Source: Limonium bicolor | Lineage: Eukaryota; Streptophyta; Magnoliopsida; Caryophyllales; Plumbaginaceae | Assembly (NCBI GenBank): GCA_023374045.1 | Contig: CM041777.1 | Span: 109,519,588 to 109,583,587 of the forward strand | DNA length: 64,000 nucleotides | Direction of reading: 5' to 3' | Shown here: positions 1-11,966 of the stretch, one piece after another | Layout: the number at the start of each line of letters is the position of its first letter | Position numbering within the stretch: position 1 is the first letter of the stretch | Program-made: the position numbers and the translations under genes | The notes under the pieces: model-generated | The model's database searches: none | Told to the model about the DNA's origin: nothing | Seen by the model: the letters and a program-made list of their open reading frames with translations, nothing else

Positions 1-622
1 TCTTTCATCTTGCCTTCGTACACGGTTAGTTCAGACCCCAGTTCTTCAAAGGACAATTTCGACAGATCCTTCGTAGACTCCAAAACGGTAGTAAGTTCAG
101 CCATTCTTTGCACAAACTATCCAGAAACCTCTCGTTTATTTGAGCATTATCCAGAGTTACTCCGACAGCCTTGAGCTCACATAAAATCTTATCAAATTTT
201 TCTATTGTCTCCGAAATCGTTTCGCCCTCATCCATTTTAAATTATCAAGTTGTCTCTTGAGTTGCTTACCCTTAGCTTTCTTGACTGAGTCTGTACCTGC
301 GTAAGCCGTCTTAAGGAATTCCCAGACCTCTTTTGCAGTGCGTAAACCCAAGACTTTCTGTTGGTCTGAGTCTGACAGGGAGGACATTATAACTCTCGAG
401 CTTGTCGATTCTTGCTTATCAACTTGTTATCATTCTCACCCCAGCTTGACTTTGGATTATCCTTGGTGACTCCTTCTTCAACATATTTCGGTTTAGGTCT
501 CCTTCAGTCACTACATCCCAAAGCTGAAGATCGATGGAAATTAGTTGATCCTCCATCTGTTCACACCAACTAGTATAGTTGAACTTGGTCAACTTAGGCG
601 GTTTGACACTGTAGGTATTCAT
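1..622 (-). pseudogene. Ty1/Copia gag polyprotein, broken and cut by the window edge
   Basis: Three adjoining minus-strand reading frames together resemble a Copia gag (UBN2 type). The start, near 622, has the usual N-terminal pattern of 'KLTKFNYTSWCEQMEDQL'. Next comes a piece with 'AKEVWEFLKTAYAGTD' (about 202-387), then 'ETISETIEKFDKILCELKAVG' with 'NERFLDSL' (about 26-235). The frame changes between pieces, so the gene carries at least two frameshifts. It lies just downstream of a primer-binding site and an LTR, which fixes orientation and identity. The rest of the element is outside the window. Family is sure; the exact lineage is not. Confidence 0.85.
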
Positions 623-668
623 CTCGACCTACCCTGAGAAATTTTTCTCCGAATTTAGGGTAACCTTG

Positions 669-681
669 CTCTGATACCTAT
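669..681 (-). other. LTR-retrotransposon primer-binding site
   Basis: The minus strand reads ATAGGTATCAGAGC directly after the LTR end. This is close to the TGGTATCAGAGC complement of initiator-Met tRNA used by plant LTR elements. It sits between the LTR and gag as expected. Confidence 0.75.
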
Positions 682-1195
682 TGAAGAAACCTACTGTGTG
701 AGAATAGAACTGAGAAGATACGGTGACAATAAAAGAACTCGGAAACTCAGACTATTACTCAGAATCTCGTATCACAATCGATACACAATGGGCACGTAGT
801 GTGTTCACCACACCACCTTTACACGATTTAAAACCTCAACACGTTAAGAGTACAACCCACTCTTAACACCTCACACTCTAAGTATACCTTGCATTACTAA
901 TCACGTTTCAGTATGCAACTGACCTCACTCATGTAATTCTTTAACACTCAAACCCTATGCGGCGTATTGCCTTTCTGTTTTATCGTTCTCTCTCTTTTCT
1001 CCTCTCTCCCCAAAAACGCTCTCAAACCCTAGAGTTGCCGTCTCATATATATAGCGAGGCTATAGATTACATCTCATAAAACATAGATTTTATTTATCTT
1101 TAACAGATAGATAAAATCACATTTAAGATATTCTATCCGCTTTGTTAGTTTCCTCGGTTTTGGACTGGCATGCGGATCTCAATATTGCTTCTTCA
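682..1195 (-). repeat. 5' LTR of the Copia element
   Basis: This 514-bp segment starts TGAAGAA and ends TTCTTCA, a 7-bp terminal inverted repeat with the TG...CA ends of LTRs. It borders the primer-binding site on the gag side. On the minus strand it is the upstream LTR. The partner LTR and the target-site duplication are outside the window or not visible. Confidence 0.75.
1045..1054 (-). promoter_or_regulatory. Probable TATA box of the Copia LTR
   Basis: The minus strand has TATATATATG preceded by GCCTCGC, about 140 bp inside the upstream end of the LTR, a usual place for an LTR promoter. The base pattern is the only evidence. Confidence 0.4.
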
Positions 1196-1812
1196 CGCTC
1201 ATCAGTTTGAAGCTGAGTTTGCCGATCAAAATTACATCAACACTCTTTCAACCTAGTCTCTACAACATTTGCAAACTCGGCGTACGTAATATCCATTTCG
1301 ATATCCAAATCGAAATGTTCAGTTGAATATGTTCTGACAAAATACAAACCTGAATCGTTGGTGATTGACTCAATGTCAAGCAAGATAGTGCAAGGGATCT
1401 CCATTGATGAAATGCGTCGATGAAGTGCAGCAAGAGATATGGATTACTTTGAAATATAGTACTAACAATGGTTGTAGGTAGTTATTCGTGTAAGTGAAAG
1501 TACAACACTTGCTGTATTTATATCCATAAGATAAGTGAGTATTTATGCATTGAGAATAAAGATTGCTTTGAAAAACCGCAGTTGGTATTCCACACGATAG
1601 TCCACATGCAAGGAATAATTAAAGCTTCATTTTTTGGCAAAGACAATATTCCAAGATAAGGAATTGTATTCTATTGCAATGTAGCAGAAAAAATTCAATT
1701 ATAAAAGCGGTACACGGTGTACTAATGTCGTCACCTCTCCTTTCCTCGACTGTTCCACGATATTCAATTCATATTACATTTCCTCACCGCTCCTCAACTG
1801 GTGAACCATAGA

Positions 1813-2046
1813 TCAGAGTGATGTTTTCGACCAAAATGTGGATGGCTTTGTACCGAGAGATGATATATCCTTAAACACTTTCTTAATGTGTACTTGGTCA
1901 ATGACATCATGCTCAGAAAAGGTGTACAAGTTGTGGTAATTAGTAAGGCTACTAACCTTCCTCTGACTTGCTCTACGGAAGGAGTTCTTGTCAACCACTA
2001 CTGTAATGTCTACCAGGTCAACAACATCACTTGGAGTGATGATGGC
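1813..2046 (-). pseudogene. 3' half of an unrecognised ORF split by the CACTA insertion
   Basis: A minus-strand frame of 77 codons plus a stop runs up to the CACTA left end. When the transposon and one GAA duplicate are ignored, it continues in the same frame on the far side (12647-12868), giving about 151 open codons. The encoded peptide has mixed composition (for example 'AIITPSDVVDLVDITVVVD' and 'KDISSLGTKPSTFW') and does not look like simple sequence. I do not recognise the family. It could belong to the Mutator-like remnant that continues at 12.98-18.5 kb, or to a host gene. Confidence 0.4.
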
Positions 2047-2059
2047 GAACACTAGTGCA

Positions 2060-2420
2060 GAAAATGTTTTTTACCACGGTTATTTTGCCTATATACCACG
2101 GTTCCAAACCGTGGTTAATACGCGCGTTATTCAAAATGACTATAAACCACGGTTCAAAACCGTCGTTTAAACGCTAGAGTAAAAACCACGGTTGTACGGC
2201 GACCGTCGTTTAAATCCGTTTCTGTCGCGGGAAAGACCGATTTTATACCACGGTTTGACTTGATAACCGTGGTATATAAGCTTTTATACGACGGTTCTGG
2301 ACATAACCGTGGTATATTACCGTTTCCATTGATTTATACGACGGTTTTGCTACTAAACCGTGGTTTATAATGTCGTTCCATTGTGTTTAAACCACGGTTT
2401 TTACATAACCGTGGTTTTTT
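2060..2420. repeat. Left subterminal repeat cluster of the CACTA element
   Basis: About ten copies of a 9-11-bp motif, ACCACGGTT or its complement AACCGTGGTT / ACGACGGTT, occur in both orientations and often pair as short inverted units separated by variable AT spacers. The arrangement matches the subterminal regions of CACTA elements. Confidence 0.85.
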
Positions 2421-2713
2421 TTTTTTTTTTTTTAGTTTTTTTTTTTTTTTTAGCCTCTACCATGTGTTTTCCAACACAACCCAATTTACAATCATATATA
2501 CAACCTGTACAGGGCATCCAACTGGTATTGCCCTTTGATAACCAACCACACTATATACCATAAACCAAGTTGCCAGTTTGAATTGCAACATTGAAAACGA
2601 ATTGCAAACAAAACTTTCAAAAATAAGAGAGAGTTGAACTTTACAAACTCTTTGAGAGTCTACGTTGCTTCAGCACAAACAAAAGTGTAAGTCTAACTAC
2701 ACTAGGATAAGAT

Positions 2714-4405
2714 CTAAGTAACACTCAAGTAATTTTTACACCAAAACTGCGATAGATGATCTCTTACAAAGTCGAGATCCCTTTGGAATACGTGCTCCCT
2801 GCTTTGTGAAAAAAGAAACGATCTGTCCATAAAAAGAAACTGATCATCATTAGTACACAATTTTATTTCAAATGCAATAACTTTAACTAAAACTTTGATT
2901 GGTATGGTTTACCTTGTCATCATCACAAGCGTGTCAATATTTTGTACAATCTCGAACATGTACCGCATCACATAATAGCCACAGCTTTGAATCAGGCTGT
3001 TGAGGACACTGTCATCACACCATCCATGGATTACCAACTTTAGATAGATCAAAAAATTAAACGTTTAACTTTAATACAAAAATGCATAAATTAAATGATT
3101 ACTTACACGTATGTAATGGAAGTCCAAGATGGAGAATGGTTTCTTCCATCACTCAAACCAAGCTTATGACCCCTGCATAAATACAGCATTTTAAAATGAA
3201 GCCATTTATTGTCAATAATCTAGGACAAGCTTAAAATAAATACAGAATGCATTAAAATTTTGAATACTCACTCCTTCAAATATTTCTCTACAGATCTCTA
3301 CAGCGATCTCTCGAAGGTCATCAGGGCCGCCCAATGGGTCTAGTATCAACAAGCATGAGGTGTCGATACACAACACCATCAACATCCAATGATTGCTGCC
3401 ACAGATAAAACAAAGAATGTTTTGTAGAACAATATTTTAATATCACAATTAGGAAGCAAAAATTCCAGTTATTGTGTACTTACATCTGATGATATGGGAT
3501 CAGCAAATATTTGCTTCTTCTTCGCACCGCAGCACAAAATCCCTGCCTCACATGCTGTGCACATCCTTGCGCATCCAATGCGGCCTGATTTGCTGACATC
3601 AATTGCGGGCACAAGAAAGAGATGGAAATAATCTCTTGTTCGATATCAGTCTAGTAGTCAAACACCTAAACAACATTTTTTCATAAGATATGTTAAATAG
3701 CTTAAAAAAATGAAAGATAATTTAATAATTTAAAAGATACTTACACACAATAGGCCTGAATCACAGAGATGTTAAGCAGGTCTCCCATCAAAAATTCTCT
3801 TAGATCGCTCACGGTAATCATCAGATCTCTGGGCTCGGGGAGTGGAAAACATGCTTAGACACTTTCATGTTGAAATTGGTGACAGACTGCGGCTTCGTCA
3901 TGAAAAAGTCATACAACATTTTTTTTTGTCTGTCAACTTCTTCAGATACTTGGGTGTCAGAATGGGGGATCTCCTAGGAGTCATATCGAAAGGTTTGACC
4001 ACTTCCTTTCTCACACTCTGACTCTCCTCATTTGATTTCACAACTTCCTTCCCCTTATCCACTTTCCTCTTCTTAACCGGTCTTAATTCCTTATCAATCT
4101 AATAGTATACAAAATTTAAATAATAAACATATCAGTCAACAGTCAAGTTAAAAACTAAACAGTAAGCATGTAATTAAATAGTTTACCTTGTCACTGACAT
4201 CAATGAGAGAATATGGCCATGGAACAACTGAAGATTTTGCTTGACCTATTTTACTCCACTGATTCCACTCCAACGGAAGGGGAGAGTCCTCATGACCTTG
4301 CACAATATCGTCTACCATCACACGAGCGTGGAGAGGTGGGATGGGCTTGAAATGTACTACAGTGTTCGGTCCGGTCTGTAAAACCCGACCGAATGCAACA
4401 TGCAC
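2714..4405 (-). pseudogene. CACTA ORF2, C-terminal part: DUF8039-like region and Ulp1 (C48) cysteine protease
   Basis: The first part (4148-4405) has 'GRVLQTGPNTVVHFKPIPP' and 'WPYSLIDVSD', the kind of segment found between the Ptta/En-Spm and protease domains in plant CACTA proteins. Further along, short minus-strand exons read 'NHWMLMVLCID' followed by 'LLILDPLGGPDDL' (around 3300-3400) and 'QSCGYYVMRYMFEIV' (around 2930-3000). These supply the His, Asp and Cys of the Ulp1/SENP catalytic triad. Several introns and frame changes separate the pieces, so exon limits are approximate. Ulp1-type proteases remove SUMO in cells; the role in CACTA elements is unknown. Identification rests on the motif series and location. 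Confidence 0.65.
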
Positions 4406-4484
4406 AGTCCCACATCCAACACTTGAAACAATGACATGATTTAGCCACCTACATCAACTCACAACAGTAAGCAAGCTAATAAAA

Positions 4485-6100
4485 TTATATTGTTTTAAAA
4501 GTAATGTTAAAATAACTAAGGAGGAAAAAAGAACAAACCGAAAGGTTTTGATAAGGAAATGTGTCTCTGGTAGGAGAAGAAGGTGCAGGATGATCGACCA
4601 TCGGAGTATCCGCCGTCGTGGTAGGAGCAGACGTCGGTGTAGGATCATCGACAGTATCCGCCGTCGTGGTAGGAGCAGACGTCGGTCTAGCAGTAGGTGC
4701 CGGTGTAGGAGACGCGGCCACTATCGATGTATCCGCGTCGCGGTAGGAGTAGACACCGGTGTAGGAGTAGGTGTCGGTGTAGGAGCATGCACCTGGCCCA
4801 ATACTAAAGCCTCAAGTCTTCGCAGGCGCTCCTCGTAGGCTTGACGCTCCTCAGCGTGGCGTCTTTCCGACTCAGCGTGACGTCTTTCCGACTCCTCCAA
4901 CCGGTCATGCACCCGTTCATCCACCATTCTCTCTATCATTTCAGCCTGTGGTACTCTCGATCGAGACGTAGGAAACACGTCTTTTTGGCGAACTTCCCCT
5001 CCAAGCCCCCGCACTCCCCTGGATGATCCTTTTGCCCAAGGGCCTTATTCAGTGGATCATCCTGAGACGGAGGGGCCGGAACCATCTCCCATCGCTCAGT
5101 AGAGCCAGACTATTTTAAATTAACAAAAATTAGAAATGAACTTACTAATTAGTAAACAACAACTTTTAAATATATACTTACAATCTTGGACGCCAACTCA
5201 GCAGTCTCGCTCTGCGGGAACACATATACTCCCTCGTCATTTTTCTTCATGCGACCCAGCATAAATGTCTGCACCCTACTTGCATCGTCAACATCATCAA
5301 TAACTGACTGAGTGCCGTCTTCATTAGTTTTCGTCAGTAAGCCCTCGCTCTTCCACTTCTCCAACCGCCCCGTGTATCCAGCTCGCCCCATGAAGTGCTT
5401 GTAGATATTCTTCGCCCGGTTACGTCTCGCTTGTTCTTGACGTAACTGTTACAAAATTTGTATATTTGTAAGTTATACATAATATATTTGTTAAATTTTA
5501 TTCCTTAAATAATTAAGAAAGAATAATTGTAAAAGTACCTTAAACTCTTCAGTCTGGCGATGGTCGTAGAATATCTTCCAGTCCTCCTCCGTGATCATAC
5601 CATCATACACTACCCACGGCGGTGACCTCTTGGAGCCCGGTTTGTAATCCAGCCATCTACCAACCGATGCTTGAACTGTCGCAGTGATGTCGCTAGAAGT
5701 GATTCAATCTTCGTCCGAAGTTCATCCGCGACTTGTACTTCTTCTGCACCATCTGCCACATGATGTCTTTGTCTGCCTTTTCTTGATCTTTCCAATCCTT
5801 ATTAATCGAGCAATGGGATTTTACCATCAATCCCAAGTAGGAAGCAAACTGCTGCTTCGACCCACCACGATGTCGGAGGTACTTGTCCCAGATCAAATCG
5901 ATGGGAGAATCTTTCTTCTCCTTCAACCCACGGGTCGGTCCACGTCCCTTCCGAGGGTTCTGCGAAGTAGATGCAGCTGGTGGTAGTAGATGCAGCTGTG
6001 GTTCTTCAGTAGGGACGTCATCGTCAATATCATCCAACCCCAACAGTAAGTCCTCTTCGACTCTATCGTCAGGATCCATAATCTGAAAAATAATCAACAA
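4485..6100 (-). pseudogene. CACTA ORF2, N-terminal part: Ptta/En-Spm transposase-like protein
   Basis: The minus strand encodes, in order, an acidic start ('DPDDRVEEDLLLGLDDIDDD'), a basic segment with 'SPIDLIWDKYLRHRGGSKQ' and 'SINKDWKDQEKADKDIMWQ', and a 'MGRAGYTGRLEKWKSEGLL' region. A Glu/Arg-rich heptad stretch follows, likely coiled coil ('ERRHAESERRHAEERQAYE'), then a Pro/Thr-rich linker. This order is typical of the Ptta/En-Spm (Transposase_24) proteins beside TNP2 in plant CACTA elements. Introns at about 5400-5540 and 5110-5160 seem likely, because the frame closes there next to GT/AG. It lies downstream of TNP2 on the same strand and probably continues into the Ulp1 region as one protein. 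Confidence 0.7.
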
Positions 6101-6197
6101 TTAACAAGGTTAATACGAACATCTACTGAATCAAATATTGAAACATGACAAAAATGAAATAATATAATATTGTCAACCAAACTTACAAAATAACATT

Positions 6198-9100
6198 TCA
6201 TCGTTCAATCCACAATCCTTCATTGTGGTCGGACCTTCGATATTCAAAATTAGTTACATTATCTACCTCCATCGGCAACCGAATAGGTACATCTGTTTCA
6301 TCTTCACAGTCGTATTCATCCTCATCAACAATATTATCAATCCCAACTATCGATCTTTTACTCTGCATTACAATAGACCATCTGGGATTAGACTGATCAC
6401 GACAGTAGAATACTTGTTTTGCCTTTGATGCAACAATAAAGGGTTCATCAGTAGGAGCCGCTGTCGTTAAATCAACTAGCTTCATACCATGATCCTCCTC
6501 ACGATATCCCTGTTTGTTGTCCACCCATTTGCAACGAAATACGCAAGTTTCATAACTAGTGTAATTCAAGACCCAAATCCTCAATAACACCATAATATTC
6601 GTTCTTCAGTGTATTACGACTTGTTCCTGTGAAAATGTCTTGTGAAGCGATAAGATGCACACCACTGTTCTGGTTTGTCGATTTACAATCTTGACGTGCA
6701 GTGTAAAAAGAAAATCCATTTACATCATATCCTTCATACGACAACACATCGAGATTTGGACCAAGTGCCAACAACTGGATCATTTCATCCACGTTCCTTG
6801 AATCTTCATACAACACCTTCTGTCTGAACCACTTAACAAATGTTGCATTCTGCTCTTTTTTTAATTTGGCATTACTCATCGTTGGGTGTTTTGTTTTGAG
6901 GTACGCTAGGTGTGCATCGAAATACGGTTCAACAACTTCTGAATGATTCAACACAACCAGATGTGCCTTGTTCAATGTATCAATATCAACTCTGCATAAT
7001 TTTTTCCCACAGGTACCAACCCCTTTAAGCCTGCCATCATGTCTTGCTTTCGGTAATCCAATAACATCAACACCGTGTAAGTAGTGAGTGCAGAAGTCAA
7101 CTACTCCTCTGTTACTGTCCCTTCAATTATGCTTCCCTCTGGACGCCGACGGTTTTTCATTTTCTTTTTCAGTATACCCATATATCTCTCAAACGGATAC
7201 ATGTATCGAAGGTATAACGGACCACAATGTTTGATCTCTCTAACAAGATGAACAAGTAGATGCACCATAATATCAAAAAACGAAGGAGGAAAATACATTT
7301 CCAACTGACACATGGTGATCACAAGGTCATTCTGTAGTTTATCCAGCGTCTCCACATCAAGCACTTTACACGAAATTCCTTTGAAGAAAACACATAAATT
7401 TGTAATAGTTTTCCTGACATCAGCTGGAAGGATTCCACGGAGAGCAACCGGAAGTAAGTGCTGCATCAGCACATGATAGTCGTGAGACTTCATCCCTACC
7501 AATTTAAGATCAGACATTGATACCAAACTTGATATGTTCGATGAGTAACCGGATGGCACTTTAATATGACGAAGAGAACTACAAAAACTTATTTTCTCTT
7601 CTTTGGATAATGTATGACAAGCGGGAGGCAAGAATGTTCTTTTCCCTCTTTGTTGTGGCGCGAGTTCTTCTCGTATACCCAATTCAACCAGATCTTTTCT
7701 ACCCTTTAAATGGTCTTTTGTCTTTCCTTTCACGTTTAGTAGTGTCGCAGATACACTTTCCCAATGTTTTTTCTCCACGTGCATGAGCATCAATGCAATG
7801 TCTCACCTCTAAATGTTGCCAATATTCAAGTTCCCAAAATATTGATTTTTTTCTTCCAGATGCTCTTTTCAGTGGCTTTAATTGGTGGACCGAAGTTGTT
7901 CACAACATTCTTCAACTGATTGTAAGTCTCAGCAGCAGATAGTGGTGGTCAAGCGACTGCATGAACCGTTTTTCCATCAAACTCTTTTGTCATCTTACGG
8001 TATTTGTGCCCTTTAGGGAGGAATTTCCGATGGCCCATGTACACATTTTTTCCACTGTGTTTTAACCGTATACTGCAAGTTCTATCTCCACATATAGGGC
8101 ACGCTAGAGCTCCTTTAATTGTGTATCCCGAGAGGTTACCGTATGCAGGGAAATCATTGATCGTACAAAACAACATAGCTCGGAGCGTGAAGTTTTCCAT
8201 ACCATATGAATCATACACCATCGCACCTTCATTCCACAACAATTTTAAATCGTCAATAAGTGGTTGCAAAAACACATCAATTTTGTTTCCCGGTTGTTTT
8301 GGACCCGATATCAACAGAGAGAGGAGAATATGTCTGGGTTTCATACACAACCATGGCGGCAGATTGTATATTGTCAATAAAACAGGCCAAGTACTGTGTA
8401 TACTGCTCAAAGTGCCATAAGGGTTCATCCCATCAGTGCATAAACCAAGTCTTAAGTTCCTTGGGTCTGTACCGAATTGAGGGTATATTCTGTCAATGTT
8501 TCTCCATTGTGGTGAATCGGCTAGATGTCTCAATTTACCATCATCCTTTCTATGGGTAGCATACCATCGGAGGTTCTCAGCATCTTTCTGAACTGCAAAC
8601 AAACGTTTGAATCGGGGAATTATCGGTAGATACCACAACACCTTCGCAGGAGAGCCCACTTTAGTGCTTATGTGGTTTCTGTCACCCTTTTTTACATAGC
8701 GTGATTCCCCACATTCAGAGCAATGGTCATCCAACTCATTCTCCTTCCAATACAACATACACCCATTTGGACAAGCATGTATTTTTTTATATTCCATATC
8801 CATCGGACACATTAACTTCTTTGCCTCATAAGTTGTTGTGGGTATCACATTGTCCTTTGGTAGTACATCCTTCGCAGTTGTAAAAGATCTGTAAAACTGA
8901 CATCACTCCATCCATGTCTCGCCTTCAGATTGAATAGTTTTAGGACAACGCTCAATTTGTTTTGTGTTTGCATTTCACATCCACTGTACAACGGTTCCTT
9001 TGATGCTTGCATCAGATTTCCGAATGATTTGGGTTTGTTGGAAAAATGTTGTTCAACATCTTCCATCATTGCATTAAGGTCCTCCTGATCATCTGAATCA

Positions 9101-9456
9101 CTACCTAGTGAATCATCTTGAGTATCCCCAAAATCGTGTGAAGCATCCATTTCTGATTGTTCTGCAACGACGTTATCAGCACATTCAAACACTTGTACTA
9201 AATGTTGACCATGCAGTATTGTTATGGCTTCATAATCATCTATAAACCCTCTGCGAATCAGATGATCCTTAATCTTGTCCACACCTCGGTATTTGAAGTC
9301 GTTCTTGCAATCGACACAAGGACATCGAATATATCCCTTATCCCTTGGTTTAAGATTGTCAACAAGGACTTTGCAAAATTTATTGACCCCTTCTAGGTAC
9401 TTGATGTCCAATCTATCACTGTACATCACTGAGCGCTCCATCTCCTTTTTCAACAC
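6198..9456 (-). pseudogene. TNP2-type CACTA transposase, frameshifted
   Basis: This is the catalytic transposase gene. It starts near 9441-9456 ('MERSVMYSDRLDIKYLEGV') with a transposase-associated domain including 'CPCVDCKN'. The Tnp2 domain (8848-7949) follows, with a 'CPNGCMLYWKE...CSECGESRY' zinc-binding pattern, 'LCTDGMNPYG' and 'INDFPAYGNLSGY', which hold conserved Asp residues. Then come DUF4218 (7793-7101; 'MKSHDYHVLMQHLLPVALRG', 'YPFERYMGILKKK') and DUF4216 (6975-6198; 'GVHLIASQD', 'YGVIEDLGLE', 'VFRCKWVDNKQGY'). The pieces are in different frames, with a shift near 8850-8880 that should join 'TDLLQL' to 'IPTTTYEAKKL', so the gene cannot give full-length protein. Family assignment is very safe. 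Confidence 0.9.
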
Positions 9457-9524
9457 ACCAGATGTCGTGAGCTCGTTCCATTGATCTCCTATTTTTTTAT
9501 TTACAGATTTAACAACCTAAACCT

Positions 9525-9763
9525 ATCCAATCACCTTCGATCTCACCTAGGAACAAGTTAATAATATACAGTAGTTCAGTGATAATTTCGGCAGCATTAC
9601 CCTACAGTTCTCCTAGTGTAGATATAATATGAATTGTTTCAATTCACATATATATATATGTACACTAGAAGAACACTACGGTAATGCTGCTGAAATTATC
9701 ACTGAACTACGTACTGTATATTATTAACTCATTCACAACCTAGATGGTGAGATCAAAGGTCAT
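9525..9763. other. Long near-perfect stem-loop inside the CACTA element
   Basis: A left arm at 9557-9620 pairs almost fully with a right arm at 9661-9728 (shared core TTCAGTGATAATTTC and GCAGCATTACC), with a loop of about 40 nt. Weaker pairing extends the stem to about 9525 and 9763 (CCAATNACCTT, GATCTCACC). It lies just upstream of TNP2 on the minus strand. It could be a young microRNA-like precursor, a MITE nested in the element, or a regulatory hairpin. I know no matching miRNA. Confidence 0.6.
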
Positions 9764-9819
9764 TGGACAGTCCCAACAGGGACTATCTAAGACATACCTC
9801 TATCAGGTAAATCTCAGAC

Positions 9820-11290
9820 AGGTAATTCTATGTTTGAATTGATTTTCCATTGTTTTAATAGAAAAACAAAAATAAATTGAAAGATTTTAAATACCAACCT
9901 GATGAGTACTAGATGGTCAGCTAGCGCGAACAGCACAGAAGAAGGAGAAGTAGGCAAATGCTCTTGCGCGTAGTATATGACACCTATTCAATGAAATAAT
10001 AATAAGGTTAAATTTTGGAAAAAAAATTGGCATGACCTTTACGTATTTTTAGGTACTCCACACTTTTTTTATATGCAAATCCAAACACAATAACAACATT
10101 CTCAGCAAAACGCACACAATAGACATCATCAGAATGGGAAGCATGCATATTATATTTATGTCAAGCAGCAGCAGTTTATAGTGGATCACTCAAATTAGTA
10201 AGCATGCCACTAAAATATAGATCGAACTTCCAGAATCATAATTAAATTCGAGTATTATACCAGTTCAATCTGTTTGCTCCCCTCGCGTCTTCAGTCTGAT
10301 TCTGGTCGAGCTCGAAGTAACCTGGAAATCGCCAGTTCAAGAAAATAGTTAGCGTAATGAGGAGGTAATAACTACAGAAAAATGTAGCTTTAGATATATT
10401 AAAAAATAATCAATTGGAATGTTTTGGTTTAGGTCAAGATAATTAATCAATTGAATCTAAAATAATTAAGTTTTAGTTCACAAGAGAAAGGAAATTAATT
10501 GCTAGCGCTATGCCAGAATACTACCGTGGGTTCAGATCAGGCAAGCCGGTGGCAGAGGTTGACGTGCGTGGCAGCAGTTGGGGACAACCGGTCTCGTCAG
10601 AAATTCAAGACTGTGACTTCAATCAAGAAATGATAAGTTCATCTTAAAGTTATTAAAAAATCAAAAATGGTATTGTGCAAGAGAAGAACAAAATTAAAAC
10701 TGTGAGTAATTCTATGTTTGAATTGATTTTCCATTGTTTAATAGAAAACAAGAATAAATTTGATACATTTAAAATACCAACCTGATGAGTACTGATGGTC
10801 AGCTGGCGGGAGGTAGAGGAAGAAGAAACGGGATGTAGTAACACCTAATGATATTATGATAAGGTTATAATTAAAAAAAACAGGAATAATTGAACAAACG
10901 AATAAATTTTGAACAAACCATATTGTTGAATCATTCTTAAAATACTAACCTAGTGAGTAGTGATGGTCAACTCGGAAATGGGATGGAAGAGGAATTTTTC
11001 AACCGTAGTAATACCTATCCAATAAAATAAGAATAAGGTTTAATTCTGGAAAAAATTAGGCATGACCTTTGCGTATTGCTAGAGACTCCACACTTTTTTT
11101 AAGCAGAAACAAACACAATAGCAGCATAATAGCAGGCTAATAGGAATTTTTCAACCGTAGTAATACATCCAATAAAATAAGAATAAGGTTTAATTCTGGA
11201 AAAAATTGGGCATGACCTTTGCGTATTGCTAGAGACTCCACACTTTTTTTAAGCACAAACACAATAACAGCATAATAGCAGCATAATATT
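9820..11290. repeat. Internal direct duplications in the CACTA 5' region
   Basis: The segment ATTCTATGTTTGAATTGATT plus 'ACCAACCTGATGAGTACT' occurs at about 9820-9930 and 10706-10800, with a weaker third copy near 10920-10980. A second unit beginning 'AATAAGGTT', including GGCATGACCTTTGCGTATT and ending in ACTCCACACTTTTTTT, occurs near 9995-10070, 11030-11100 and 11180-11250. The last two are a close tandem duplication of about 140 bp. No coding sense was found here. Confidence 0.7.
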
Positions 11291-11424
11291 TATAATTCCA
11301 GCTAATTAATTTATGTTAAATCCACAACAAACATACCGAATTAATTAATTGTGCTACTCCCTTTAATTAACTACAAGCTAGTACTACTTTATTTATGGCT
11401 CCCGGGGTTATACCACTAACGTAG

Positions 11425-11944
11425 GTGGGCACAGATAGCCAAGTACTTGCCAGGAAGAACAGACAATGAAGTGAAGAATTTTTGGAATTCCAGCATTAAA
11501 AAGAAGCTTGTTTCATAAACCATGATGATGATGACGGATTTCCATCAACACCGGTACTATCAACCACCTCAGCCACAACCACTAAGCAACGCCACCTTAA
11601 TCTCCGATGTGGTCGTCTCTACTATGTTAACGTCTTCCACCACCAACCCAAACCCTAGTAATTGGTCCACACCACCACAAGATCATAATAATCCAGTACC
11701 ACTTTTCTTCCCCAACAATAATAATAATCAACTACTACAACACGATCAGTTACCTCCTCCTCCACAGATTAATAATAACTTAAACGATAGTATCTTCCTT
11801 CAATCCCCGCTTACAGCCACCTTTGAAAACTCAAATCCACATTGGCTTAATAATAATACCACTACATCTACTATCATCACATCATCATCATCATCAAACA
11901 AACCCGTATACATTTGTCTGGCGCCAGTAAGAGTATCAAATTGA
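11425..11944 (+). pseudogene. Captured R2R3-MYB fragment (last exon), with an in-frame stop
   Basis: Directly after an acceptor AG at 11423-11424 the plus strand reads [20 protein letters not shown] and then '[10 protein letters not shown]'. This is the second half of an R3 MYB repeat, and the start matches the conserved position of the second intron of R2R3-MYB genes. A TAA stop at 11516-11518 follows. The same frame then stays open for 140 codons that are Asn-, Gln- and Pro-rich, like a MYB C-terminal regulatory tail, to 11944. The fragment is antisense to the transposase genes and lies within the transposon. It therefore looks like a host gene piece, including intron sequence, picked up by the CACTA element. 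The first two exons are absent. Confidence 0.85.
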
Positions 11945-11966
11945 AGAAAAAAAAATACGAAGCATA

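Noticed and set aside
4548..5026. Arg- and Pro-rich open frames on the plus strand
   Set aside because: They are the antisense of the Glu/Arg coiled-coil and Pro/Thr linker of CACTA ORF2 and look like composition effects.
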